Assembly: GCF_001425175.1 (NCBI RefSeq)
Contig: NZ_LMDV01000001.1
Span: 1,075,454 to 1,139,453, forward strand
DNA length: 64,000 nt
From: Nocardioides sp. Root1257
GTDB lineage: Bacteria > Actinomycetota > Actinomycetes > Propionibacteriales > Nocardioidaceae
Direction: 5' to 3'
Shown piece by piece: positions 49,014 to 59,250 of the stretch. Numbering within the stretch: the stretch's first letter is position 1; every line of letters starts with the position of its first letter. Both the position numbers and the translations under genes were made by a program. The notes under the pieces were generated by a model that saw nothing but the letters and a program-made list of their open reading frames with translations, ran no database searches and was not told the origin of the DNA.

Positions 49014-50747
49014 GTGGCCAGCCCTCGCCGATCCCGTGCTCGTGGACGCAGCGGGTCGCCGCGCCGGAGCGGGACCCGCCAGCCCGCGCGGCCATTGCCG
49101 GCCACCGGGCCGGGCGAGCGGCTGTGGGTGCTCGACGTCCCCTACGGGACCCAGGTCGACGGCGCCACCTGGCACCCGGCCGTCAAGACCCACCTGTACG
49201 TCGGGCGGGCTCTGCCCGACCGCCTCACGCCCTACGCTCCGGGGCCGCACACGCTCGGGCGGTTCATCGAGAACACCCTCAACGCCGACCGTCCGACCCC
49301 CAACCCCGAGCCGACCGATGCGCTCGAGCCCCGGAGGATCCAGTTCGAGGCTGCGGATGCGATCGCTGCGCGCGCCGCGGCGGGCGGACGGCAGTTCCTG
49401 CTGGCCGACGAGCCGGGCGTGGGCAAGACGATCGCCGCGGTGCTCGGAGCGACGGCCGTGGGCGACCTCCGCGGCGCGCAACGGGTGCTCGTCGTCGCCG
49501 ACCGCCCCGCGGCGATCACGGTCGGACACTGGTGCCGCACCATCACGGCGCTGGGCGACGGCGGTCTCGAATGGGTCGTGATCACCTGGGACCGGCTGGA
49601 GAAGGTGAAGGACCACGAGTGGGACGTGATCATCGCCGACGAAGCCCACGCGCTGCGCCGTACGACGACGAAGCGGTGGAAGCTCTGGGCCAGGATCTCC
49701 GGGCACGGACGGCCTCACGACAAGGCGCCGTTCGTCATCGCGACGACCGCGACGCCCGGACACACGCCCCTCGAGCTGCCGTACCTCGCGCCCGCCTACG
49801 CCCAGGTGCTCGGCGAGCCGATGCGGGACTGGACCTCGGCGACGCAGCCCGGGGATGCGTTCACCGCCGCGCTCGAGCGTCACGGCGTCGGGGTCGAGCG
49901 GGGCCGCTACGGCGCGACGTGGACCACCGATCCCGCGCAACGCGCTGCGGACCTCAAGCTCGTGCGCGGCTGGCTCGCCGAGGAGCGGCCTCCCGCGATG
50001 CTGCACCGGGCCGCTCCGTGGGGACCGGTGCCGATCTCCGGCATGCCGGTGGCACTCACGCCGCAGGAGCGCGCTGCCTACGAGGCCGAGTGGGGAGAGT
50101 TCTGTCGCGAGATGGACATCGCGCGACGCGGCCGCAACGTCGCGAAGGGGCGGGCCGCCCTGCTGCGCTTCCGGCAGAAGGCCGGGCTGATCCGGGTCGA
50201 CTCGACGGTCGCCTGGATCGCCCAGCAGGTCGACTCCGAGCGGCAGGTGGCGTGCTCGGTCGAGTTCGTCGCGACCGCCGCCGACCCCATCGCCGGCCGA
50301 CTGCGTGACTCCGGCATCGAGGTGGCCACCATCTACGGCCGCGACCGGTTCGACGCCGAGGCGGAGCGGCTCCGGTTCCAGACCGGGCAGGCGAAGGTCT
50401 GCGTCTTCACCACGGTCGCCTCCATCAGCCTCCACGCCGGCGAGACCCTCACCGAAGGCCGCCAGGCGAGCACCGAACCGCGGGTCGGCGTCTTCCACCA
50501 GGCCCGCTTCTCGGGCATCGCCGCACGACAGGTGACCGGCCGCACCCACCGCGACCACCAGGTCTCGCCGTGGCACATCGCGTACGCCGAGGACACCGTC
50601 GAGGAGCAGGTCGGGAAGGTCATGGTGGAGCGGATCGCCGCGGCCTCCGACACCGTGGGAAGCGACACCACCGGCCTGGCCGACCTCGCCCAGCTCCTCG
50701 GAGCCGACTGGCTGCCGTCCACGACCCTGACCGAGGAAGGCGCCTGA
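49014..50747 (+). CDS. SNF2/DEAH-type helicase, phage-like
   Basis: A 577-residue ATPase. After a basic N-terminal tail it has Walker A DEPGVGKT (132-139), DEAH about 70 residues later, and a motif VI-like TGRTHRD near the C-terminus. The small size, compact motif layout and lack of a fused nuclease resemble mycobacteriophage-type SNF2 helicases. It stands alone beside a LOG gene, with no phage structural genes or integrase nearby, so it may be a domesticated remnant. Confidence 0.78.
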   Translation: MASPRRSRARGRSGSPRRSGTRQPARPLPATGPGERLWVLDVPYGTQVDGATWHPAVKTHLYVGRALPDRLTPYAPGPHTLGRFIENTLNADRPTPNPEPTDALEPRRIQFEAADAIAARAAAGGRQFLLADEPGVGKTIAAVLGATAVGDLRGAQRVLVVADRPAAITVGHWCRTITALGDGGLEWVVITWDRLEKVKDHEWDVIIADEAHALRRTTTKRWKLWARISGHGRPHDKAPFVIATTATPGHTPLELPYLAPAYAQVLGEPMRDWTSATQPGDAFTAALERHGVGVERGRYGATWTTDPAQRAADLKLVRGWLAEERPPAMLHRAAPWGPVPISGMPVALTPQERAAYEAEWGEFCREMDIARRGRNVAKGRAALLRFRQKAGLIRVDSTVAWIAQQVDSERQVACSVEFVATAADPIAGRLRDSGIEVATIYGRDRFDAEAERLRFQTGQAKVCVFTTVASISLHAGETLTEGRQASTEPRVGVFHQARFSGIAARQVTGRTHRDHQVSPWHIAYAEDTVEEQVGKVMVERIAAASDTVGSDTTGLADLAQLLGADWLPSTTLTEEGA

Positions 50748-50950
50748 CCACTCCGCTCAGACGCGGTCCGAGGCCCCCGCCGCAGTCTCGGGTCGGCAGC
50801 GGAGACCCCGGAGCGATCGACCCACGCCCCCCAACCGGAACGATCCCCCGACCTTCGCTGGTCACCGTGGGCCAATCACCGGGTCCAACGAGGTCACGTC
50901 GCATGGCGTCACGACGAATTTTGGGTATCTCGCACCCGGTGGCGACGCCT
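50748..50950. other. Intergenic stretch
   Basis: About 200 bases between convergent genes (helicase stop 50747 and cupin-like gene stop 50951). No hairpin, repeat or ORF stood out. Confidence 0.5.
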
Positions 50951-51505
50951 TCAGCTCCAGTGCCGGACCACGGCACGGCCGTCGACCGACGGCACCGGCT
51001 CCCCCGCGGGCACGTGCGCCCAGTGCTGACGGTCGAGCCAGACCACGTCGACGTCGTGGTCGTACGACGCGTCGCCGAGGCTGTCGTGCGCAATGACCGG
51101 ACCGGTCAGGTCGTCCGACAGCGGCGTGACCGTGAGCGACCCGGCGTCCGCGGCAGGACCGTCGGTCCAGCCCCCGCCGGGTCCGGAGAACCACACCACC
51201 GCCCGGGTGCCGTCGGCCACCGAGGTCGCACTCCGGGTCGCCCGCGGTTCCACCGACAAGAAGTCGCGCACCGTGGCGGTCTCGCCGCTGATCGTCAGGG
51301 CACCCGACAGCAGCACCATGTCCTCCCCCGCGGGCTGGTGGCCGATCGCGTCGCGGCGCCAGCCGTCCGGGAACTCCACCACGACCGTGCGGGTCTGCCG
51401 CTCGGGGTCCGCGTGCAGCATGACCATCCGGGCCGGGAGGTCGGAGCCGGCGATGGCGTGGGTGAGCCAGCTCAGGTCCGGGGAGTTCAGGTCGGTGGTG
51501 CTCAT
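50951..51505 (-). CDS. Cupin-like/unknown protein
   Basis: A 184-residue beta-rich protein in which two similar halves repeat a dipeptide-rich strand pattern, with WLTH, RDAIGHQPAGEDMVLLSG and HDVDVVWLDRQHWAHV segments. It may be a double-stranded beta-helix (cupin, ChrR-like) but metal-binding His residues are not clearly placed. ATG 51505 has AGGAG seven bases upstream and overlaps the isochorismatase stop as ATGA. Last gene of a three-gene operon starting at 53306. Confidence 0.6.
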   Translation of the reverse strand: MSTTDLNSPDLSWLTHAIAGSDLPARMVMLHADPERQTRTVVVEFPDGWRRDAIGHQPAGEDMVLLSGALTISGETATVRDFLSVEPRATRSATSVADGTRAVVWFSGPGGGWTDGPAADAGSLTVTPLSDDLTGPVIAHDSLGDASYDHDVDVVWLDRQHWAHVPAGEPVPSVDGRAVVRHWS

Positions 51506-52110
51506 CGGGCGGCTCCTGTCAGATGGTCGACGACGGCCTGCTCACCGAGGACGTCGGCGTACTTCGCGTCGAGGTCGAAGAGGTTCTGGTCGTGCGTCGC
51601 GGCGTCGCGGTCGCCGCACGCGTCGGCGACCACGATCGGCCGGAAGCCGTGCTGGAGCGCGTCGAGCGCGGTGGCCCGCACGCACCCGCTGGTCGAGAAG
51701 CCGGTGACCACCACGGTGTCGATGCCGGCCGCCGTCAGCGTGGCCGCGAGGCTGGTGCCGAAGAAGGACGACGCGTACTGCTTGGTGACCACCACCTCGC
51801 CCGCCAGCGGGGCGGGCTCGTCGGGGAACGCGGCGTACGGCGAGCCGTCCTCGAACGCCGTGAGCCCGGGCACCTTGACCGCGAACCAGCCCGCGTCGGC
51901 ACCGCCGGGTGCGAGCTTGACGGTGGTGAAGAGGACGGGGTGACCGGCGGCGCGGGCGGCGGCGACCACCCGCGCCGCGCTGGCCCGGGCGCTCTCGAAG
52001 CGCCCCGTCGCGTCGGTGAGCGGGCCACCCTCGAGGTAGGCGAGGCAGACGTCGACGACGACCACCGCGGGCTTCGAGCCCCAGCCGATCCGCGCACCGA
52101 AGGCGTCCAT
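51502..52110 (-). CDS. Isochorismatase-fold amidohydrolase
   Basis: A 202-residue cysteine hydrolase of the isochorismatase superfamily. The triad positions are Asp20 (VVVDVC), Lys110 (VVTKQY) and Cys143 (STSGCVRATA). The SGCVRATA form is that of N-carbamoylsarcosine amidase and maleamate amidohydrolase (NicF) types, which cleave small amides. ATG 52110 overlaps the CaiB stop as TGATG. Together with the nitrilase-type amidase it suggests release of ammonia from amides such as maleamates; this is inference. Confidence 0.82.
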   Translation of the reverse strand: MDAFGARIGWGSKPAVVVVDVCLAYLEGGPLTDATGRFESARASAARVVAAARAAGHPVLFTTVKLAPGGADAGWFAVKVPGLTAFEDGSPYAAFPDEPAPLAGEVVVTKQYASSFFGTSLAATLTAAGIDTVVVTGFSTSGCVRATALDALQHGFRPIVVADACGDRDAATHDQNLFDLDAKYADVLGEQAVVDHLTGAAR

Positions 52111-53306
52111 CAGATGATGCCTTCCGCACCGAGCTCGGCCCGCCGGTCGGCGGAGAGGCCGAGGAGGTCGCCGTACACCTCGTCGTTGTGCTGGCCCAGC
52201 TCCGGGCCGGTCCAGCGGATGCTGCCGGGGGTGGCGGAGAGCTTGGGGACGACGTTCTGCATCTTCAGCGTGCCGAAGGTGTGGTCCGGGACCTCGACGA
52301 TGGACTCCCGGGCCTGGAACTGCGGGTCCTCGAGCATGTCGGCGGCCTTGTAGATCCGGCCGGCCGGCACCCCGCCCGTGTCCATCAGGTCGAGGAGCTC
52401 GTCCGCGACGACGGTGGCGGTCCACGCGGAGATCAGCTCGTCGAGGTACTCCTGGTCGTTGCCGCGGCCGACGTGGGTCGAGTACGGGTGGCCGGGCGCG
52501 GACCACTCCGGGTGGTCCATCATCGCGAACAGCCGCGACGAGACGGAGTCCTGGTTGGCGGCGATCAGGATCAGCTGGTCGTCCTTGGTCGGGTAGACGT
52601 TGGAGGGCGCCACGTTGGGCAGGATCGCGCCGGTGCGCTCGCGCTGGTAGCCGGCCTGGTCCCACTCGGTGACCAGCGACTCCATCATCGCCAGCACCGA
52701 CTCGTAGATCGAGGCGTCCACGACCTGTCCCTCACCCGTGCGGTTCCGGTGCTGGAGCGCCGAGAGGGCGCCGACGGTCGCGTGCATGGCGGCGAGGGAG
52801 TCGCCGATCGAGATGCCGGCGCGCGAGGGCTGCCGGTCGGGGTCGCCCAGGATGTAGCGCAGGCCGCCCATGGCCTCGCCGATCGAGCCGTAGCCGGCGC
52901 GCGAGGCGTAGGGCCCGGTCTGGCCGAAGCCGGTGACGCGCACCATGATGATGCCGGGGTTGACCTCGCGCAGGCGCTCGTAGGAGAGGTTCCACCTCTC
53001 GAAGGTGCCGGCCCGGAAGTTCTCGACGACGATGTCGGACTTCGCGACGAGCTGCAGGAAGAGCTCCTGGCCCTCCTCCTCGCGGAGGTTCAGGGTGACG
53101 GAGCGCTTGTTGCGGCCGACGACCGGCCACCAGAGCGAGGTGCCGTCGGTGCGTCCCCACTGGCGCATCGGGTCGCCCGCGCCGGGCGCCTCGACCTTGA
53201 CGACGTCGGCGCCCTGGTCGGCCATCAGTGTCCCCGCGAAGGGGCCGGCGAGCAGCTGCCCCGCCTCGATCACGCGCACTCCGTCCAGCGGCCCCGCACT
53301 CGTCAT
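52110..53306 (-). CDS. CaiB/BaiF (class III) CoA-transferase
   Basis: A 398-residue class III CoA-transferase with the catalytic Asp169 in SIGDSLAAMH. Similar to succinyl-CoA:dicarboxylate transferases of the mesaconate/citramalate type. Start ATG 53306 lies seven bases downstream of minus-strand TACGAT, consistent with a leaderless transcript. It is the second CaiB of the window and would activate a dicarboxylate before the hydratase/lyase steps. Confidence 0.88.
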   Translation of the reverse strand: MTSAGPLDGVRVIEAGQLLAGPFAGTLMADQGADVVKVEAPGAGDPMRQWGRTDGTSLWWPVVGRNKRSVTLNLREEEGQELFLQLVAKSDIVVENFRAGTFERWNLSYERLREVNPGIIMVRVTGFGQTGPYASRAGYGSIGEAMGGLRYILGDPDRQPSRAGISIGDSLAAMHATVGALSALQHRNRTGEGQVVDASIYESVLAMMESLVTEWDQAGYQRERTGAILPNVAPSNVYPTKDDQLILIAANQDSVSSRLFAMMDHPEWSAPGHPYSTHVGRGNDQEYLDELISAWTATVVADELLDLMDTGGVPAGRIYKAADMLEDPQFQARESIVEVPDHTFGTLKMQNVVPKLSATPGSIRWTGPELGQHNDEVYGDLLGLSADRRAELGAEGII

Positions 53307-53310
53307 GCGT

Positions 53311-53322
53311 CGAATCGTATAT
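53311..53322 (-). promoter_or_regulatory. Candidate operator, site H, between divergent leaderless genes
   Basis: The minus strand reads ATATACGATTCG. The whole divergent promoter is only 32 bases (53307-53338). The minus -10 is TACGAT (seven bases before ATG 53306), and the plus -10 is TAGGGT at 53327-53332 (six bases before GTG 53339). The motif overlaps the minus -10. Confidence 0.55.
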
Positions 53323-53338
53323 CAGATAGGGTTTGCAC

Positions 53339-54235
53339 GTGACGGACGTCCAGATCGTCGAGGTCTCCCCTCGCGACGGCTTGCAGAACGAGTCCCGGCT
53401 CGTGTCGACCGCAGACAAGGCGGCGCTCGTACGTCGTGCGCTCGACGCCGGCGCGCGGCGGGTCGAGGTGACCGCCTTCGCCCACCCCGAGCGGGTGCCA
53501 CAGATGGCCGATGCCGAGGCGGTGATGGCCGAGGTGCGCGACGACCCGCGGCTGCGCTCGATCGGGCTGGTCCTCAACCGGCGCGGTCTCGACCGAGCGA
53601 TCGCGGCCGGTTGCCACGAGGCGACGGTCGTCGTCGTCGTCTCGGACGGGCTGGCCCTCAGGAACCAGGGCGTCGACACCGCCGCGCAGGTCGCCGCCTG
53701 GCAGGCGATGGCGGACGACGCCCGCTCGGCGGGCCTGGCGACGACGGTGATCCTGGCCGCCGCCTTCGGCTGCCCCTTCGACGGCGAGGTCTCCACCGAG
53801 CGGGTGCTCGAGGTCGCCCGGGGCGTGCTCGACGCCGCCCCCGACGAGCTGGCGATCGCGGACACGATCGGCGTCGGCGTACCCGCCCAGGTGCGGTCGA
53901 TCGTCTCCGGGCTGCGCTCGCTGGACGCCGAGATCCCGCTGCGCGCGCACTTCCACAACACCCGCAACACCGGCTACGCCAACGCGCTCGCCGCGATCGA
54001 GTCCGGCGTGACCGTGCTCGACGCGTCCGCCGGCGGCATCGGCGGCTGCCCCTTCGCACCGGGCGCGACCGGCAACATCGCCACCGAGGACCTGACCTAC
54101 CTGCTCGACCGGTCAGGGATCTCGACCGGGATCGACCTGGCGTCGATCGCCGCCACCGGCACCTGGATCAGCGAGCTCTGCGGATACGACAAGGCGCCGG
54201 CGCAGCTGGGCCGCGCCGGCGCCTTCCCGGCTTGA
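53339..54235 (+). CDS. HMG-CoA lyase-like enzyme
   Basis: A 298-residue TIM-barrel lyase. SPRDGLQNE near the N-terminus, the metal-binding HFHN segment and the GGIGGCPFAPGATGN segment with catalytic Cys are typical of 3-hydroxy-3-methylglutaryl-CoA lyase. It would cleave a branched 3-hydroxy-acyl-CoA to acetyl-CoA plus a keto acid. GTG 53339 is a leaderless start. Divergent from the CaiB-amidase operon and sharing the motif, so probably co-regulated. Confidence 0.88.
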   Translation: MTDVQIVEVSPRDGLQNESRLVSTADKAALVRRALDAGARRVEVTAFAHPERVPQMADAEAVMAEVRDDPRLRSIGLVLNRRGLDRAIAAGCHEATVVVVVSDGLALRNQGVDTAAQVAAWQAMADDARSAGLATTVILAAAFGCPFDGEVSTERVLEVARGVLDAAPDELAIADTIGVGVPAQVRSIVSGLRSLDAEIPLRAHFHNTRNTGYANALAAIESGVTVLDASAGGIGGCPFAPGATGNIATEDLTYLLDRSGISTGIDLASIAATGTWISELCGYDKAPAQLGRAGAFPA

Positions 54236-54247
54236 TCTGGTCGAGCG

Positions 54248-55858
<1,611 letters not shown>

Positions 55859-55862
<4 letters not shown>

Positions 55863-57616
55863 GGGCGGAGCTCCAGGTCTGCGTCGTCCTCGAACCGCGG
55901 GGCGAGGTCGCGGGCGTACTTGATGTCGTCGTTGCTGGTGCCGGCGGCGACCATCGGCCACACCATGGCGTCGCGGTGCACCCGGAAGTCGACGACGACG
56001 GGCACGTCGTTGATCTCCATCGCCTTGGCGATCGTCGCGTCGACGTCGTCCGGGCTCTCGCACGCGAGGCCCACGCAGCCGTAGGCGTCGGCGAGCTTGA
56101 CGAAGTCGGGGATCCGCTTGGAGTGCAGGTCGGTGTTGGAGTAGCGCTCGTTGTAGAACAGCGTCTGCCACTGGCGGACCATGCCGAGCGACTCGTTGTT
56201 GATGATCGCGACCTTGATCGGGATGTCGTTGATCGCGCAGGTGGCCAGCTCCTGGTTGGTCATCTGGAAGCAGCCGTCGCCGTCGATCGCCCACACCGTC
56301 GTGTCGGGCATGCCGACCTTGGCGCCCATGGCCGCCGGCACGGCGTACCCCATCGTGCCGAGGCCGCCGGAGTTGATCCACGTGTTGGGGTTCTCGTAGC
56401 CGACGAACTGCGCGGCCCACATCTGGTGCTGGCCGACGCCGGCGCAGTAGATCGAGTCGGGACCGGCGATCGCGCCGAGGCGCTCGATCACGTACTGCGG
56501 CGCGAGGCCGCCGTCGGCCGGCTTGTCGTAGCCGAGCGGGTAGGTGCGCTTGATGCCCGCGAGGAACTGCACCCAGCCCTCGTAGTCGCCGGTGTGGCCG
56601 GCATCCGCCTCGGCCTTGAGCGCGACGACCAGGTCGCTGATCACCTCGCGGCAGTCACCGACGATCGGCACGTCGACCGCGCGGTTCTTGCCGATCTCGG
56701 CGGGGTCGATGTCGGCGTGGATGATGCGGGCGCCGGGGGCGAACGAGTCGAGGTTGCCGGTCACCCGGTCGTCGAACCGGGCGCCGAGGCTGATGATCAG
56801 GTCCGACTTCTGCAGTCCCGCGACCGCGGCCACGGTGCCGTGCATGCCCGGCATGCCGAGGTGCTGCGGGTGGCTGTCGGGGAACGCGCCGCGCGCCATC
56901 AGGGTGGTGACCACCGGGATGCCGGTGAGCTCGGCGAGCACGCGCAGCTCCTGGGCGGCCCGGGCGCGGATGGTGCCGCCGCCGACGTACAGGACCGGGC
57001 GCCGGGACTCGAGGATCAGCTTCGCGGCCTCGCGGATCTGCTTCGAGTGCGGCCGGGTGACGGGACGGTAGCCGGGCAGCGCGAGCTCGCTCGGCCAGGC
57101 GTACGTCGTCATCGCCTGCAGCGCCGACTTGGCGACGTCCACGAGGACCGGGCCGGGGCGACCGGTGGAGGCGATGTGGAACGCCTCGGCGACCGTGCGC
57201 GGGATGTCGGCCGGGTCGGTGACCAGGAAGTTGTGCTTGGTGATCGGCATCGTGATGCCGCGGATGTCGGCCTCCTGGAAGGCGTCGGTGCCGATCTGCG
57301 CGGCGCCGACCTGGCCGGTGATCGCGACCATCGGCACGGAGTCCATGTGCGCGTCCGCGAGCGGGGTGACCAGGTTGGTCGCGCCCGGGCCCGACGTCGC
57401 CATGCAGACGCCGACCCGACCGGTCGCGGCGGCGAAGCCCTGCGCGGCGTGGCCGGCGCCCTGCTCGTGCCGCACCAGGATGTGCCGGATCGAGGAGTCC
57501 ATGAGGGGGTCGTACGCCGGGAGGATGGCGCCACCCGGGATGCCGAAGATCTCGGTGGTGCCCGCTGCCTCCAGCGATCTGACCAGGCTCTGCGCGCCCG
57601 TCATCTGCTCGCTCAT
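55859..57616 (-). CDS. ilvB: Acetolactate synthase large subunit
   Basis: A 585-residue thiamine diphosphate enzyme. Glu51 (RHEQGAGH) activates ThDP; the GDGCFQM...INN segment near 425-455 binds ThDP/Mg. It condenses pyruvate with pyruvate or 2-oxobutyrate. First structural gene of ilvBNC, preceded by a leader peptide and terminator hairpin (57673-57775) that suggest attenuation by branched-chain amino acids. Confidence 0.95.
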
Positions 57617-57672
57617 CGGTCTGTGTCCTGTTCTCGGTTGCCGGTCGTGCCCTGCGGATGGTTCAGCCCAAC

Positions 57673-57706
57673 AAAAAACCCCTCGGCCCGGTGGGCGGCG
57701 AGGGGT
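57673..57706 (-). terminator. Attenuator terminator upstream of ilvB
   Basis: On the minus strand, an 8-base-stem core (ACCCCTCG with its complement CGAGGGGT) plus further pairing is followed by six T residues, a classical rho-independent terminator. It lies between the leader peptide and ilvB. Confidence 0.8.
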
Positions 57707-57733
57707 GACGCGTGCTCTGAGTTCGGTGTCGAC

Positions 57734-57775
57734 TCAGCTCACACGTCGCGTGCGTACAAGAAGGTGCTTGCGCAT
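57734..57775 (-). CDS. ilv leader peptide (MRKHLLVRTRRVS)
   Basis: A 13-residue ORF containing Leu-Leu-Val and a second Val, control codons for branched-chain amino acids. A TACCGT box seven bases before its ATG implies a leaderless transcript. Ribosome stalling on Leu/Val codons would control the following terminator. Similar ilvB attenuators are known in actinobacteria. Its stop is at 57734. Confidence 0.75.
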   Translation of the reverse strand: MRKHLLVRTRRVS

Positions 57776-57851
57776 GGGCACCACGGTAGCCGCACGATCC
57801 GCTCGACCGCACCCGAGTGTGCCAGGCGTCCCAGCATGCGGGACGTCTGTC

Positions 57852-58541
57852 TCAGTCCGCGGCTGGTTCCTCGGCGGGCTGGCGGCCGTCGGCGGTGCAG
57901 ACGCAGACCTTGTTGCCGTGCGCGTCGGCCAGCACCCAGAACGCCGGTACGGCGTCCTCGCTTACCAGCGTCCCGCCCGCGGCGACGGCCGCCTGCACCC
58001 GCTCCTCGGCCACCTCGCGGGGCACCACGATGTCGAGGTGGAAGCGCTGCTGCACCTCCCCGGTGGCCTCCGGCGCGGTCTGGAACCAGAGCGTGTTGTT
58101 GCGACCGCCCGGGTCCATGATCTCGGGCCACTCGCCGTGGTCGTCGTAGCCGAGCACGGCCGCCCAGAACGGCTTGACCTCCTCCGCGTCCGGTACGTCG
58201 AGCGCGAGCTCGAGGGTCGAGACGTCGCGCGGCGCCGACTCGATGCCGAGCTCGGCGGCGATCGCCGTGATCCGCCGCGCGAGGTCGATGTCGCGGCTGG
58301 TGACACCGTCGACGTCGTGGCTCGACAGGTCGACGTCGACCTGCGGGTAGGTCAGCGTCACGTCGGGATGGTGGTTGGCCTCCTCGGCCGCCTCGGTGAT
58401 CCGGGTGACCAGCGCGAGGCCCTGCACGAAGCTGCCGGTGCGGAACCGGGCGTGCAGCCGGTTGAGGAAGAAGCGCCAGTCGTCGAGGCCCTCGGCCACG
58501 ACGTCCGGGTAGCGCAGCCTGTGCTTGGGGTCGTTGGTCAT
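57852..58541 (-). CDS. Pterin-4a-carbinolamine dehydratase fused to VOC/glyoxalase-like domain
   Basis: A 229-residue protein. The N-terminal half contains the pterin dehydratase pattern with NHHPD and SSHDVDGVTSRD; the C-terminal half is a VOC (glyoxalase-like) domain (ELALDVPDAE onward). The fusion is common in actinobacteria but its role is unclear. ATGA overlap joins it to the VOC gene at 58538. No phenylalanine hydroxylase is nearby. Confidence 0.82.
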   Translation of the reverse strand: MTNDPKHRLRYPDVVAEGLDDWRFFLNRLHARFRTGSFVQGLALVTRITEAAEEANHHPDVTLTYPQVDVDLSSHDVDGVTSRDIDLARRITAIAAELGIESAPRDVSTLELALDVPDAEEVKPFWAAVLGYDDHGEWPEIMDPGGRNNTLWFQTAPEATGEVQQRFHLDIVVPREVAEERVQAAVAAGGTLVSEDAVPAFWVLADAHGNKVCVCTADGRQPAEEPAAD

Positions 58542-58954
58542 GGGAGCACCACCTGTCCGATCGGTCCGGGGTTGGTCGCGATCTCCCAGCGGTAGCCGTC
58601 GGGGTCGCCGAAGTAGCCGGTGTAGCCGCCCCACTCCCGCTCCTCCGCCGCGTGCACCGGGTCGGCGCCCGCGGCACGCGCGGTCGCGAGCACGGCGTCG
58701 ACCTCGGCGGGAGTCGCCACGTTGTGGGAGAGGGTGATCGGGGCGACGCCCTCGCCGCGCACGATCGGGCCGACCTCGGCCTCGAAGTGCTCGGCGACCC
58801 AGAGCGAGAGCACGACGTGCTCCCCCACCTGGATCATCAGGACGTCTCCCTCGACGTGGACGGCGGACTCCCACCCGAGGCCGTCGACGTAGAAGGCCCG
58901 CGACCTCTCGAGGTCACGGACGGCGAGCGTCACGAAGCTGATCCGCTGGTCCAC
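58538..58954 (-). CDS. VOC family protein
   Basis: A 138-residue glyoxalase/bleomycin-resistance-fold protein (paired beta-alpha-beta modules, FVTLAVRDLERSRAFYVDGL and GYFGDPDGYRWE). GTG 58954 with GGGAG just upstream is likely, though spacing is short. Two-gene operon with the pterin dehydratase-VOC fusion. Substrate unknown. Confidence 0.82.
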   Translation of the reverse strand: MDQRISFVTLAVRDLERSRAFYVDGLGWESAVHVEGDVLMIQVGEHVVLSLWVAEHFEAEVGPIVRGEGVAPITLSHNVATPAEVDAVLATARAAGADPVHAAEEREWGGYTGYFGDPDGYRWEIATNPGPIGQVVLP

Positions 58955-59043
58955 GACTCCCACCTTGGCACACGCCACGGACAGCGGGCGCCCGGCAGAT
59001 CGGGACGCCTCGCCCTGACGTCCGGGACGCCGGGCGTACGACG

Positions 59044-59250
59044 GTGAGGTCGTCAACCCCACCTCTCGCACCTGGGCCCTCGTCGGCGCCGCGGCCGGCC
59101 TCGCCGGGATCGTCGGCATCCAGGCGTCGCTGCAGATCGACGCCGAAGACCGTGCGCAACCACGTCTCCAACGTGCTCACCAAGCTGGGCGTCCCCGATC
59201 GCGCGCAGGCGATGATCAGGGCGCGGGACGAGGGACTCGGAGGCGACTGA
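59044..59250 (+). pseudogene. LuxR-type response-regulator remnant
   Basis: The frame encodes TVRNHVSNVLTKLGVPDRAQ near its C-terminus, the recognition helix of a NarL/LuxR regulator, but the rest of the domain and any receiver are absent. Another frame upstream encodes a membrane segment (TWALVGAAAGLAGIVGIQ) joined without sense to the HTH part. This looks like a broken or rearranged gene. The 3' end overlaps the acetyltransferase gene. Confidence 0.6.

Noticed and set aside
758-53322. The AT-rich motif as only a promoter -10 element
   Set aside because: The match extends beyond a hexamer, three copies are identical over 12 bases, and it is absent from unrelated promoters in the window. It may still overlap -10 boxes; genome-wide search would settle this.
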